A stretch of DNA of 64,000 nucleotides from DASQUK01 sp963756425 (lineage in GTDB: Bacteria > Actinomycetota > Acidimicrobiia > Acidimicrobiales > VFJN01). The stretch lies in contig CAVWNW010000009.1 in assembly GCA_963756425.1 (NCBI GenBank), positions 59,387-123,386 on the forward strand, read 5' to 3'. Both the position numbers and the translations under genes were made by a program. The notes beneath the pieces are model-generated. The model worked only from the letters and a program-made list of their open reading frames with translations, searched no databases and was not told the origin of the DNA. Positions 1-9,612 of this stretch are shown piece after piece (position 1 is the stretch's first letter; each line of letters starts with the position of its first letter).

Positions 1-1
1 C

Positions 2-565
2 GGCGGCACGCTGCTGGCGTGCCCTGACGCGCTCACCAAGGCGGCGGCCGCCAACTGGAAGCCCATCACCTGGGTGTCGGGCACCTGCATCTCGAAGACC
101 CTCATGGGGCTGGCCGGCGCCGCCGCCGCCGACGTCTACTCGGCGAGCAACCTCAAGGACCCGCTCAACCCCGACTGGGACGACGATCCCGCGATGCAGG
201 AGTACCTCGACACGGTGCAGCAGTACCGGCCCGATGACTTCGATCCCGAGAACGCCATTGTCGGCTACGGCTACACCCAGGCCGCGGTGTTCGTCGAGGC
301 GCTCAAGGCCGCCGAGGCGCCCACCCGCCTGGCGGTGATGGAGTCGCTGCACAACCTCGACGGCATCAGCGACGTCGGCCTGCTGCTGCCGGGCGTCAGC
401 ATCACGACCGGCGAGGACGACCCGTACATGGGCGAGTCCTTGATGCTGGCGCAGTACGACTTCGTCGGTGACGGGCAGCGGAACCACTTCGTCCCGCAGG
501 GCGACCTCGTGTCGTTCGAGGGTGAGACGCTCGACGTCACGCCGGAGGACCTCGTCACCGGCTGA
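2..565 (+). CDS. ABC-type solute-binding protein, C-terminal part (partial)
   Basis: The reading frame is open from the window edge, so only the last about 187 residues are seen and the start lies outside. The composition (GYGYTQAAVFVEAL, then a closing segment with 'GESLMLAQYDFVGDG') resembles the C-terminal lobe of type I periplasmic ligand-binding proteins of branched-chain amino acid or similar ABC transporters. The ligand cannot be told. No transporter permease or ATPase gene follows; the gene ends before a long hairpin and an unrelated heme operon. Confidence 0.6.
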   Translation, partial: GGTLLACPDALTKAAAANWKPITWVSGTCISKTLMGLAGAAAADVYSASNLKDPLNPDWDDDPAMQEYLDTVQQYRPDDFDPENAIVGYGYTQAAVFVEALKAAEAPTRLAVMESLHNLDGISDVGLLLPGVSITTGEDDPYMGESLMLAQYDFVGDGQRNHFVPQGDLVSFEGETLDVTPEDLVTG

Positions 566-581
566 CCCCCTAATCACGTAG

Positions 582-633
582 CGAACTTGCCGCCGTTACG
601 GCTGCCAAAGCCGCCGCAACGGCGGCAAGTTCG
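582..633. terminator. Perfect 16-bp inverted repeat after the solute-binding protein gene
   Basis: CGAACTTGCCGCCGTT (582-597) is exactly repeated in reverse complement at 618-633, with a 20-nt loop. It starts 17 nt after the stop codon. There is no T-run, but a stem this long in a GC-rich genome is a likely transcription terminator. A second hairpin (GGTTCCG/CGGAACC, 642-660) follows directly. Confidence 0.6.
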
Positions 634-654
634 GGTTCGGGGGTTCCGGATGGC

Positions 655-672
655 GGAACCCATTGCCCCGGG
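655..672 (-). repeat. Single unit of the GGAACCCATTGCC intergenic repeat family
   Basis: GGAACCCATTGCCCCGGG matches the reverse units of the two palindromic elements inside the nuo operons (18959-18974 and 36943-36958). Here only one unit is clear and it lies just upstream of the hemB promoter. Confidence 0.5.
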
Positions 673-675
673 TCG

Positions 676-681
676 TACCAT
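676..681 (+). promoter_or_regulatory. Candidate -10 element of hemB (leaderless mRNA)
   Basis: TACCAT fits the actinobacterial TANNNT -10 pattern and ends 6 nt before the GTG start at 688. This would place the transcription start at or next to the start codon. No convincing -35 is visible. Confidence 0.35.
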
Positions 682-687
682 CGCTGG

Positions 688-1668
688 GTGAGCTTTCCCC
701 AGCGCCGGCTCCGGCGGCTGCGCCGCACGCCGGCGATGCGTCGCCTCGTGGCCGAGACCCACCTGTCGATCGACGACCTGATCGCGCCGCTGTTCGTGCG
801 CGAGGGCATCGACCAGCCGGCGCCGATCACCTCGCTCCCGGGGGTGGTGCAGCACACGCGCGAGTCGCTGCGCAAGGAGGTGCACGAGCTGGCGCAGCTG
901 GGCGTGCCCGCCGTCATCCTGTTCGGCGTTCCCACCCACAAGGACGCCATCGGCTCCGGCGCCTGGGACCCGGAGGGCATCGTCCAGGTCGCCCTCCGAG
1001 ACCTGCGCTCCGAGCTCGGCGACGAGGTGGTGCTCATGGCCGACCTGTGCCTGGACGAGTACACCGACCACGGCCACTGCGGCGTGGTCGACGAGCGCGG
1101 TCAGGTCGACAACGACGCCACCATCGACCTCTACGCGCGGGTGGCGATCGCGCAGGCCGAGGCCGGCGCCGACGTGGTGGCCCCCAGCGGGATGATGGAC
1201 GGCCAGGTGGCCGCCATCCGCGACGCGCTCGACGACGACGGCTTCGGGCAGGTCGCGATCCTGGCGTACGGCGCCAAGTACGCCTCGGCCCTCTACGGCC
1301 CGTTCCGCGAGGCGGTCGACGTCACCATCGCCGGGGGCGGGGACCGCAAGGCGTACCAGCAGGATCCGCGCAACGCCCGTGAGGCGCTCGAGGAGATCCG
1401 GGCCGACCTCGCCGAGGGTGCCGACATGGTGATGGTCAAGCCGGCGGTCGCCTACCTCGACGTGCTGGCGGCGGTGCGGGCCGAGGTAGACGTCCCGGTG
1501 GCGGCGTACCACGTGTCGGGCGAGTACGCCATGGTCAAGGCCGCCGCCGAGCGCGGTTGGATCGACGGCGCCGCCGTCATGCTCGAGCACCTGATGGCGA
1601 TCCGGCGGGCGGGCGCCGACATGATCCTCACGTACGCCACCCGCGACGTCGCCGACCTGTTGAGGTGA
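688..1668 (+). CDS. hemB: Delta-aminolevulinic acid dehydratase (porphobilinogen synthase)
   Basis: This enzyme condenses two 5-aminolevulinate molecules to porphobilinogen in heme synthesis, in the cytoplasm. The 326-residue protein has the usual family length. The two active-site lysines are seen at Lys197 (ILAYGAKYAS) and Lys251 (VMVKPA). The metal loop at 119-132 reads DLCLDEYTDHGHCG: Cys121 and Cys131 are kept, but the middle zinc cysteine is Asp123, a variant known from actinobacterial enzymes and pointing to altered metal use. The GTG start at 688 fits a -10 box 6 nt upstream. The stop overlaps the hemL start (GTGA), so the two genes are translationally coupled. Confidence 0.95.
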   Translation: MSFPQRRLRRLRRTPAMRRLVAETHLSIDDLIAPLFVREGIDQPAPITSLPGVVQHTRESLRKEVHELAQLGVPAVILFGVPTHKDAIGSGAWDPEGIVQVALRDLRSELGDEVVLMADLCLDEYTDHGHCGVVDERGQVDNDATIDLYARVAIAQAEAGADVVAPSGMMDGQVAAIRDALDDDGFGQVAILAYGAKYASALYGPFREAVDVTIAGGGDRKAYQQDPRNAREALEEIRADLAEGADMVMVKPAVAYLDVLAAVRAEVDVPVAAYHVSGEYAMVKAAAERGWIDGAAVMLEHLMAIRRAGADMILTYATRDVADLLR

Positions 1669-2918
1669 CCACCAACCACGAGCTGTTCGAGCGCGCGGAG
1701 CGGGTGATCCCCGGCGGGGTCAACAGCCCGGTGCGGGCGTTCCGCGCCGTCGGGGGCAGCCCCTACTTCGTGGAGCGCGCCGACGGCGCGTGCGTCTGGG
1801 ACGTCGAGGGGCGGCGCTACGTCGACCTGGTCCAGTCGTACGGGGCGATCATCGCCGGCCACGCGCACCCGGCCGTCGTCGAGGCCGTGCAGCGTGCCGC
1901 CACTGACGGCACCAGCTACGGCGCCCCCACCGAACGGGAGGTGCGGCTGGCGGAGGAGATCGGCGCCCGCATGCCCTCGTGCCGGATGGTCCGGCTGGTG
2001 TCGAGCGGGACCGAGGCGACGATGTCGGCCATTCGAGTGGCGCGTGGCTTCACCGGCCGCCCCAAGGTGGTGAAGTTCGCGGGCAACTACCACGGCCACG
2101 GCGACCTGTTGCTGGCCGAGGCCGGCAGCGGGCTCGCCGCGCTCGGCCTGCCGGGATCCGCCGGCGTGACGGAGGTGGCCGTCCGCGACACCGTCGTCGT
2201 CCCCTACAACCGGGTCCCCACGCTCGACGACGAGACCGCCTGCGTCATCGTCGAGCCCATCGCCGCCAACATGGGCCTGGTGCCGCCCGAGCCCGGGTTC
2301 CTCGCCGGCCTGCGAGCGGAGTGCGATCGCGTCGGCGCGCTGCTCGTCTTCGACGAGGTGATCACCGGGTTCCGTGTCGCCCGCGGCGGAGCTCAGGAGT
2401 TGTACGGCGTCGTGCCCGACCTCACGACCATGGGCAAGGTCATCGGGGGCGGGCTCAACATCGGTGCCTACGGCGGCCGGCCCGACGTGATGGGCGTCGT
2501 GGCGCCGCTGGGCCCCGTCTACCAGGCCGGGACGCTGTCGGGGAACCCGCTGGCGACCGCCGCCGGGTTGGCGGTGCTCGACCTGCTCGACGCCGCCGCC
2601 TACGACGCCCTGAGGCGATCGGCCGAGGCGTTGGCCGGCGCGTTCCGGGGCGCCTTCGCGGCCGCCGGCGTGACGGCCCACGTGCCCGTCGCGTCGACGC
2701 TGGTCGGGTTGTACCTCGGCGCCCGACCGCCGATCGACTACGACGAGGCCCGGTCGACCGACGAGGCCGGCTACGCCAAGCTGTTCCATCGGCTGCTCGA
2801 CCGCGGCGTGGCGCTCGCCCCCGGGGCGTACGAGGTCATGTTCCCCGGCCTGGCCCACACCGACGGGGTGATCGACGAGGTGTCGGGTGCGATCGCCGAC
2901 GCCGTCGCCGCCAACTGA
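1665..2918 (+). CDS. hemL: Glutamate-1-semialdehyde 2,1-aminomutase
   Basis: This PLP enzyme makes 5-aminolevulinate from glutamate-1-semialdehyde (C5 pathway) and feeds the neighbouring HemB. The frame is open further upstream, but GTG at 1665 overlaps the hemB stop as GTGA and begins with the expected N-terminus (TTNHELFERAERVIPGGVNS). That gives 417 residues, close to the family's about 430. The PLP lysine is Lys258 in TMGKVIGGG, and LLVFDEVITGFR supplies the PLP-binding Asp. Class III aminotransferase fold. Confidence 0.95.
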   Translation: MTTNHELFERAERVIPGGVNSPVRAFRAVGGSPYFVERADGACVWDVEGRRYVDLVQSYGAIIAGHAHPAVVEAVQRAATDGTSYGAPTEREVRLAEEIGARMPSCRMVRLVSSGTEATMSAIRVARGFTGRPKVVKFAGNYHGHGDLLLAEAGSGLAALGLPGSAGVTEVAVRDTVVVPYNRVPTLDDETACVIVEPIAANMGLVPPEPGFLAGLRAECDRVGALLVFDEVITGFRVARGGAQELYGVVPDLTTMGKVIGGGLNIGAYGGRPDVMGVVAPLGPVYQAGTLSGNPLATAAGLAVLDLLDAAAYDALRRSAEALAGAFRGAFAAAGVTAHVPVASTLVGLYLGARPPIDYDEARSTDEAGYAKLFHRLLDRGVALAPGAYEVMFPGLAHTDGVIDEVSGAIADAVAAN

Positions 2919-2931
2919 GGACGCCCAGGCG

Positions 2932-3519
2932 ATGGCCGTCAGCGCCCGCCACGACGCCCGTGTCGAGCGGACTGTGGCCAAGGTGCTCGCTGCGGCCCAT
3001 CGGTTGCTCGAGACCGAGGGCCTCGCGAGCGTGACGTTCGGCCGGGTCTCCCGAGAGACCGGCGTGTCGCGCACCACGCTCTACCGCCACTGGTCGAATC
3101 CCTCGGAGCTGATCGCGGAGGCCTGGGCGCGGGTCGCTCCGTCGAACCGTGTGCCGCACAGCGCCGCGCTCGAGGACGATCTGGTGGCGGTGTTCCGGGC
3201 CGTCCGTGATGTGGTCGAGTCGTCCACGATGCGGCGCTCGCTGCCGGCCCTCCTGGTCACCGCCCAGCGTGATCCGGTCATCTCCGCCCTGCACGCGCAG
3301 TTCGTGCGGGACCGTCGCCAGCCGATCGTCGAGCGCCTCCGTGCGGCCGTCGCCGAGGGCGACATCCGCGCCGATGCCGATCCCGAGTTGCTGGTCGACA
3401 TGCTGTCGGGGCCGATCTTCTACCGGCAGCTGCTGCGCCGGACACGCACGTCGGACCGGGACGTCCGCGCCATTGTCGCGGCCGCGCTGGCCAGCGTCTG
3501 CCCGGACAGCGCCCCGTAA
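2932..3519 (+). CDS. TetR family transcriptional regulator
   Basis: The 195-residue protein has an N-terminal helix-turn-helix at about residues 33-54 (VTFGRVSRETGVSRTTLYRHW) and a variable C-terminal ligand domain including the TetR_C-like stretch from residue 75. ATG 2932 was chosen because GAGG lies 11 nt upstream and the HTH then sits at the normal distance from the N-terminus. It follows hemL by 13 nt and is probably cotranscribed. Its target is unknown; the divergent or heme genes are possible but unproven. Confidence 0.85.
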   Translation: MAVSARHDARVERTVAKVLAAAHRLLETEGLASVTFGRVSRETGVSRTTLYRHWSNPSELIAEAWARVAPSNRVPHSAALEDDLVAVFRAVRDVVESSTMRRSLPALLVTAQRDPVISALHAQFVRDRRQPIVERLRAAVAEGDIRADADPELLVDMLSGPIFYRQLLRRTRTSDRDVRAIVAAALASVCPDSAP

Positions 3520-3541
3520 CGGCGCCGAGGCAGGGCGCCGT
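3519..3541. terminator. Bidirectional hairpin between convergent genes
   Basis: ACGGCGCC (3519-3526) pairs with GGCGCCGT (3534-3541). The left arm touches the TetR stop codon and the right arm overlaps the stop codon of the minus-strand gene. Confidence 0.55.
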
Positions 3542-4797
3542 CAGCCGCCGGGGCCCGTGTCTGCGCCTCGGCTGGGCCCCCGCACGGGCTCCAGGGTGCA
3601 ATCCCAGGCGCCCGTCCCGAGCCGCGGGGGCTCGTCCATGAACTGGGCTCGGCAGTCGATGTCGTTGAGCAACAGGCCCAGCACGATGGCGGGCTCGAAG
3701 CTGGCGGTTTCGCTGTCGTTCGGTTGATCGGCCGTGAACGGCCGGAATGCGACGATGCTGTTGAGCGCGATGGCGCCGATCATCAGCCACAGGAACGGTC
3801 GGCGGTTGCGGTCGCTGGCAGCCACCCACAGCACCAGCGCCATGAGACAGGGAATCAGGTGCGCCAGCTTCCAGGGCACCAGGAAGAACAGTGCCTCGGT
3901 GACCGCCAGGCCGAGCACGGCGAAGCGCAACAGCGGATCCGCGTTCCAGCGGCGCAGAGACCGGACGAGCGCCGGCCCGGCCAGCGCCACCACGACCACC
4001 AGCGCCAGCCCGGCGGCGGCGTAGTTCTTCACCGCCAGACGCCCCACGTTGTTGGCCAAGCCGCCCCAGCCTTCGGTGGCGTGGAGGAACTCGAACGTCC
4101 GGTCGTGGGACAGCCAGGACGGGATGAAGAACGCGGCCCCGAGCGGCAGCGCCACGGCGGCGGTCGTGAGGCACCGACGCCGGTGGGGGCGGTCCCAGGC
4201 GTCGGCCACGAGGAACGCCGCCACGAGCAGCAGTGTCGTGGAGCGGCTGCCGATCGCCAGCCCGAAGAGCACGCCCGCCAGCACGCTCCGGCCCTGGAGG
4301 TGCGTCAGTGCCCCCCACACGAAGAACGCCAGCGCCCAGACGAAGTCACCGGTGGACGTCCCGGCGATCAGCGTGACTGGCGAGGCCAGCAGCGCCAGCG
4401 CGATGAGGTCGCCGTTGTCGTGCCCCCACGCCCGCACGAGGCGGGCGATCCCCACGACCGTGAACGCCAGTGCGCCGACGGTGGCCAGGTTGACCAGGAT
4501 GTGACCACCGACCGGGTCGAGCAGGCCGACGATCGCCTCGACCACCGGCACGCCCGGGTTGCGGGAGGGGGCGTAGTCGCCGTTGCGGATGCGGTCGCCC
4601 GCCAACAGCACCTGCCCGACGTCGATGTCCGTGCCGTAGCCCAACCAGAAGATCGGCAGTGTGACCGCGGCGGTGATCGCCACCAGTGCCCGCTCGGACA
4701 GCCCTGGCGCAACCGACGGTTCCGCAACCGGCACCGGGACGGTGGGTGCGGCCCCGACCGCCGCGGCGCTCGGCGGATCGGTGGCGGCGGAGGACAT
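3541..4797 (-). CDS. Polytopic membrane protein, possible GT-C type glycosyltransferase
   Basis: About 418 residues from ATG 4797. A proline/alanine-rich N-terminus is followed by roughly ten hydrophobic segments. An acidic pair in the first external loop (GYGTDIDVGQVLLAGDRI) and the general layout resemble polyprenol-dependent mannosyltransferases (GT-C/GT87 type), but I see no signature strong enough to name a substrate. An upstream in-frame extension to 4845 is possible but gives an atypical N-terminus. It is divergent from gnd and convergent with the TetR gene. Confidence 0.55.
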   Translation of the reverse strand: MSSAATDPPSAAAVGAAPTVPVPVAEPSVAPGLSERALVAITAAVTLPIFWLGYGTDIDVGQVLLAGDRIRNGDYAPSRNPGVPVVEAIVGLLDPVGGHILVNLATVGALAFTVVGIARLVRAWGHDNGDLIALALLASPVTLIAGTSTGDFVWALAFFVWGALTHLQGRSVLAGVLFGLAIGSRSTTLLLVAAFLVADAWDRPHRRRCLTTAAVALPLGAAFFIPSWLSHDRTFEFLHATEGWGGLANNVGRLAVKNYAAAGLALVVVVALAGPALVRSLRRWNADPLLRFAVLGLAVTEALFFLVPWKLAHLIPCLMALVLWVAASDRNRRPFLWLMIGAIALNSIVAFRPFTADQPNDSETASFEPAIVLGLLLNDIDCRAQFMDEPPRLGTGAWDCTLEPVRGPSRGADTGPGG

Positions 4798-4853
4798 CGG
4801 CGCGTCAACGTAGTGGGCGCAAGCCGCCCGGATGGCTGGTAGCAAGTGGAGAC

Positions 4854-4936
4854 ATGGTCACCAGGCTCGACGACCCGGCCACGTGCGCCGACGCCCCCGC
4901 CGACGTCGACCACGCGCAACTGCGGTTGGAGGAACG

Positions 4937-4940
<4 letters not shown>
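4854..4940 (+). CDS. 28-residue leader ORF coupled to gnd
   Basis: ATG 4854 opens a 28-codon frame (MVTRLDDPATC..., ending LRLEER) whose TGA overlaps the gnd start as ATGA. GTGGAG lies just upstream of its start. It has the same geometry as the micro-ORFs in the respiratory operons. It could be a leader peptide controlling gnd or simply spacer; composition alone cannot decide. Confidence 0.35.
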
Positions 4941-5815
<875 letters not shown>

Positions 5816-5851
5816 GCCGGCGACCAACCCAAGCAACAACGGAGTGACGAC

Positions 5852-7255
5852 ATGGCCAAGCGGCTTTACAGCGATGCGCTCGTGCTGTTCGGCGCCACCG
5901 GCGACCTGGCCTACAAGAAGATCTTCCCGGCGGTGTACGAGATGGAGCGGGCCGGCCGCTGCGGCATGCCCGTGATCGGCGTTGCATCGCGCGAGTGGAG
6001 CGACGAGGAGTTGCGCAATCGGGCCCACGAATCGGTCCTCGCCGCAACCAAGGGCGAGATCGACGAACGGGCCTGGAAGGAGTTCGCTGGGCGCCTGAGC
6101 TACGTGAGCGGCGACTACCGGGAGAGCTCGACGTTCGACTTGCTGGCGGGGAAGCTCGCGGACATCGAGCGGCCGCTCTTCTACCTCGCCATCCCACCGG
6201 TGCTCTTCGACGACGTGGTGCAGGGCCTGGCGGGCGTCGGGCTGACCGGCGAGGGATCACGCGTGGTGGTGGAGAAGCCGTTCGGCCGCGACCAGGCGTC
6301 GGCGGCCGACCTCAACGACGTGCTGCACCGGGTGTTCCCCGAGAAGGCGATCTTCCGCATCGACCACTTCCTCGGCAAGGAATCGGTGGAGGACCTGCTC
6401 GTCTTCCGGTTCGCCAACTCGATGCTCGAGCCGCTCTGGAACCGCAACTACATCTCGAGCGTGCAGGTGACCATGGCCGAGCCGTTCGGCGTCGATGGAC
6501 GCGGCCGCTTCTACGAGTCGGTCGGGGCCCTCAGGGATGTGTTCGAGAACCACCTGTTGCAGGTGATCGCGCTGCTGGCCATGGAGCCGCCGGTGTCCGC
6601 CGACGAGAACGCCCTCAGCGACGAGAGGGTCCGGCTGTGGCGCCAGATCCCGGCCCTCGACCCGGCCAAGGTGGTGCGCGGTCAGTACCGGGGCTACACC
6701 GACGAGACGGGGGTCGAGCCGGGAAGCGACGTCGAGACGTTCGTGGCGCTCCAGCTCGAGATCGAGTCGTGGCGTTGGTCGGGGGTGCCGTGGCTGGTTC
6801 GAACCGGCAAGAACCTGCCGGTGCATGCCACGGAGGCGGTGATCACCTTCGCGGAGCCGCCGCGTCTGCTGTTCGCCAAGGCCGGCACGCGGGCACCGGA
6901 GCCCAACCGACTGCGCTTCCGCCTCGGCCGCGACGACGGTGTCACCCTTCAGGTGCAGGCCAAGGCGCCCGGCGATGAATTGGTGAGCCGGCCGGTCGAA
7001 CTGGAGGTGTCCTACGAGCGGCTGTTCCCCAACCGGCAGGAGGCGTACCAGCGGCTGCTGGAGGACGCGATCGAGGGCGACCACCGCCGCTTCGGGCGCG
7101 CCGACGGCGTCGAGGAGCAGTGGCGGATCGTGCAGCCGGTCCTCGACCAGCCGCCGCCGGTCCACCTCTACCGCCGGGGCACGTGGGGGCCTCCGAGCGC
7201 CGATACCCTCGCTGCCCATGTCGGCGGCTGGGTCGAGCCGCTGGCGGAGGGCTAA
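5852..7255 (+). CDS. zwf: Glucose-6-phosphate 1-dehydrogenase
   Basis: It oxidises glucose-6-phosphate to the lactone, the first step of the oxidative pentose phosphate pathway, and pairs with gnd. 467 residues, normal length. The coenzyme motif GATGDLAYKK is at 14-23, the substrate motif RIDHFLGKE carries Asp171 and His172, and the second active-site histidine is His234 (DVFENHLLQ). The ATG start has GGAG 7-10 nt upstream. The gene ends at a strong hairpin. Confidence 0.95.
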   Translation: MAKRLYSDALVLFGATGDLAYKKIFPAVYEMERAGRCGMPVIGVASREWSDEELRNRAHESVLAATKGEIDERAWKEFAGRLSYVSGDYRESSTFDLLAGKLADIERPLFYLAIPPVLFDDVVQGLAGVGLTGEGSRVVVEKPFGRDQASAADLNDVLHRVFPEKAIFRIDHFLGKESVEDLLVFRFANSMLEPLWNRNYISSVQVTMAEPFGVDGRGRFYESVGALRDVFENHLLQVIALLAMEPPVSADENALSDERVRLWRQIPALDPAKVVRGQYRGYTDETGVEPGSDVETFVALQLEIESWRWSGVPWLVRTGKNLPVHATEAVITFAEPPRLLFAKAGTRAPEPNRLRFRLGRDDGVTLQVQAKAPGDELVSRPVELEVSYERLFPNRQEAYQRLLEDAIEGDHRRFGRADGVEEQWRIVQPVLDQPPPVHLYRRGTWGPPSADTLAAHVGGWVEPLAEG

Positions 7256-7266
7256 CCCCATCCGTT

Positions 7267-7309
7267 CTGGTTGTAGTCATGCGGTCATGTGCCGCACAGC
7301 TACAACCAG
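7267..7309. terminator. Bidirectional terminator between zwf and the reductase gene
   Basis: CTGGTTGTAG (7267-7276) pairs with CTACAACCAG (7300-7309), and TGCGG/CCGCA form an inner stem (7280-7284 with 7292-7296). It lies between two convergent genes. Confidence 0.7.
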
Positions 7310-7338
7310 TTCGCTGGGGGCGGTCGCCTTGGGTGTGT

Positions 7339-8601
7339 CTACGCCGCGGCGGGGCTCGGTGCCAGGCGGGCGATGCGGGCGACCGAGCGGTAGGCGGCCT
7401 CGGCCGGCCCCAGCTCGTCGTCGCGCAGCAGGTTGGCCATGATCCGCAGCACCCACTCCATGAGGCTCTGCGATCGCATCCCCACCCGCGTCAGCTCACG
7501 CATGAGGACGGGCTGGCCGATGATCCTGGCGAAGCTGCGGGCGACCCTGAAGTAGAGGCCGTACTCGTCGTCGAGCATCGTGGTGTAGCGCTGGAGTGGC
7601 TGGCCGGTCCCGGAGACGATCGCCTCGTCGATGAGGTCGGCGGCCATGCGGGCGGTCTCGTAGGCGTAATCGATGCCCTCGCCGTTGAACGGGTTTATCG
7701 ACCCGGCGGCGTCGCCAACCACCAGCCAGTTGGGTCCCGCCTTGGGGTCGACGGACCCGGCCATGGGCAGCCGGCCACCGGTCGGCGGTGCGAGCATGGC
7801 GTCAGGATCGATCCCCCAGCGTTCGGGCGCCGTCGCCGCCCACTCGCTCATCAGGTGGGTCGTGTTGACGTCGCGGTAGCCCTTGTACGTCGACAGCAGT
7901 CCGATGCCCACGTTGATGGTCCCGTCGCCCAGGGGGAAGATCCAGCCGTATCCCGGCAGGCTCCGGCCGTCGCGGTCGTGCACGTCGAGGCACGATTCGA
8001 TCCACGGGTCGGCGGACAGCGGGCTCTCGAAGTAGCCGCGGATGGCGATGCCCTGCGGGTACGACTTGTCGCGGGCGGTTCCGAGCGCCCGCCCGAAGCG
8101 CGACAGCGACCCGTCGGCCACGACCACGTAGCGGGCGTGGACCTCCCGGGTCTCGCCAGTCGCCTTGTCCCTCACGAGCGCGCCGATCACGTGGCCGTCG
8201 CGTGTCAGCGGGCGCAGCGCCTCGCTGGACTCCCGCACCGTGGCCCCCGCCGCGCCCGCCTGCTCCGCCACCATGCGGTCGAGGTCGCGCCGGCGCACGA
8301 CGTAGCCGTAGCTCGGGAACACCGGATGGTCGGGCCACGGCAGCTCCAAGGTGATGCCGTGCGCCTCGGCCCGCAGGCCGTCGTGGCGGTGGTGGCGGGC
8401 GGCGATCGCGGGCTCGAGCCCCATCTCCCGGAGCTGGTGGACGGCGCGGGGCGTGAGCCCGTCGCCGCACGTCTTGTCCCGGGGAAACGCCTTGCGTTCC
8501 AGCACGCACACGTCGTGGCCGGCCTTGGCCAGCCAGAACCCGGCGGCGGCCCCGGCCGGCCCCCCGCCCACCACCAGGACGTCGTGGCGCTCGGCGGGCA
8601 T
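7339..8601 (-). CDS. Geranylgeranyl reductase family FAD oxidoreductase
   Basis: 420 residues from ATG 8601. The frame stays open upstream, but only across the neighbouring cytochrome gene in another frame. The N-terminal FAD motif VLVVGGGPAGAAAGFWLAKA is followed by CGDGLTPRAV, the family motif PGYGWIFPLGDG and the second FAD motif VGDAAGSINPFNGEGIDYA. Family members saturate isoprenoid chains. Next to a menaquinone-type respiratory locus, a role in reducing the menaquinone side chain (as MenJ does in mycobacteria) is the best guess. It lies 8 nt after the cytochrome c gene and is probably cotranscribed with it. Confidence 0.85.
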   Translation of the reverse strand: MPAERHDVLVVGGGPAGAAAGFWLAKAGHDVCVLERKAFPRDKTCGDGLTPRAVHQLREMGLEPAIAARHHRHDGLRAEAHGITLELPWPDHPVFPSYGYVVRRRDLDRMVAEQAGAAGATVRESSEALRPLTRDGHVIGALVRDKATGETREVHARYVVVADGSLSRFGRALGTARDKSYPQGIAIRGYFESPLSADPWIESCLDVHDRDGRSLPGYGWIFPLGDGTINVGIGLLSTYKGYRDVNTTHLMSEWAATAPERWGIDPDAMLAPPTGGRLPMAGSVDPKAGPNWLVVGDAAGSINPFNGEGIDYAYETARMAADLIDEAIVSGTGQPLQRYTTMLDDEYGLYFRVARSFARIIGQPVLMRELTRVGMRSQSLMEWVLRIMANLLRDDELGPAEAAYRSVARIARLAPSPAAA

Positions 8602-8609
8602 CGGCTCCG

Positions 8610-9413
8610 TCAGCCGCCCAGCTCGCTCTCGTCGACGCCGTCCTGCTGAGAGATCGGCCCCAACCCGGGCGGCGCGTCGTCGGGGCCGGGGGCCTCGGCC
8701 AACGTCGTCTCCCCGTTGGCGACCGCGAACAGCCCGGTGTACTGCGGGTTGTCCGGGGTCACATCCTCGCCGGCGAGCTCGCGCTCGTGGAGCACGATCT
8801 GCGCGATCTCCTGGTCGGTCAGCTGGCCGCCGAACGACGGCATCGTGCCGCCCCCGCCGACCGGCTTGCCGTTCGCACCGTACGTGGGGGCCGGCCACCC
8901 GTCCGAGCCGAGCTTCACCCACATCACGTGGTCGCGCCAGTCGGGCCACGTCTCCACGACGGCGCCGTCGACGAACGCCGGTGCCGACACGCCCTGCCCG
9001 CTGGCGCCGTGGCAGGACGCGCAGTTGGCGCCGAACAGCTCGGTACCCAGGACCAGCGGATCGGTCTCGCCGGTGGGCGGCGGCTCCAGCGTGCGGACGT
9101 AGACGTAACCCCAGATCGGCAGCGCCGCGAGCACGGGCATGGCCCAGTAGGGGATCCGTTTGCGGGCCTTGGCCGCCTGGATGTAGGCGGGCTCGGGCTT
9201 CGGGGGTGCGGCCCTCGCCTCCTCCACCGCCGCTGCCGGCGCCGGCGCGGGAGTGGCCGCCACAGCTGCGGGCACGGGTGCCGACTCGGCGGCCCCCGCC
9301 TCCTCGGCCCGACCCTCGGCGGGCGCGCTCGCCGGTGTCTCGCCGCCCTCCAGGCCCAGCGCGGCCCGACGCTCACGAGAGCGCTTGAGAAGGTGTTCGG
9401 GGACCTCGGTCAA
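8610..9413 (-). CDS. Membrane-anchored monoheme cytochrome c with an N-terminal PEHLLKRSR tag
   Basis: 267 residues from TTG 9413. This start is supported by GGAGG 5 nt upstream and by the resulting N-terminus MTEVPEHLLKRSRERR, which matches the start of the cytochrome b C-half (11283). Residues 20-75 are a low-complexity Ala/Pro/Glu linker, a membrane segment lies at about 88-107, and the heme site is Cys131-x-x-Cys134-His135 with a likely distal Met in GTMPSFGGQLT. It probably carries electrons on the outer face next to the bc complex encoded on the other strand. Confidence 0.8.
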   Translation of the reverse strand: MTEVPEHLLKRSRERRAALGLEGGETPASAPAEGRAEEAGAAESAPVPAAVAATPAPAPAAAVEEARAAPPKPEPAYIQAAKARKRIPYWAMPVLAALPIWGYVYVRTLEPPPTGETDPLVLGTELFGANCASCHGASGQGVSAPAFVDGAVVETWPDWRDHVMWVKLGSDGWPAPTYGANGKPVGGGGTMPSFGGQLTDQEIAQIVLHERELAGEDVTPDNPQYTGLFAVANGETTLAEAPGPDDAPPGLGPISQQDGVDESELGG

Positions 9414-9612
9414 CAGAACCTCCGCGGGAGCTCCGAACGGCCACTCTATGCAGGTCGGGCGGACGGGTACCAAGACCGGAAGTCCGCCCCCACCGGGCCG
9501 CGACCCCAATGTGATTGCGCCGGAGGTGGCGTGGTAGACCAGGCCACGCTGCCGACGTTCCCTCGTCGGTTACTGTTCTATGTGAGCGATTTCACGAGGA
9601 GTCGCGAGCTAA

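Noticed and set aside
7339..8949. An N-terminal extension of the reductase by 116 residues
   Set aside because: It overlaps the cytochrome c gene in another frame. The FAD motif directly follows ATG 8601.
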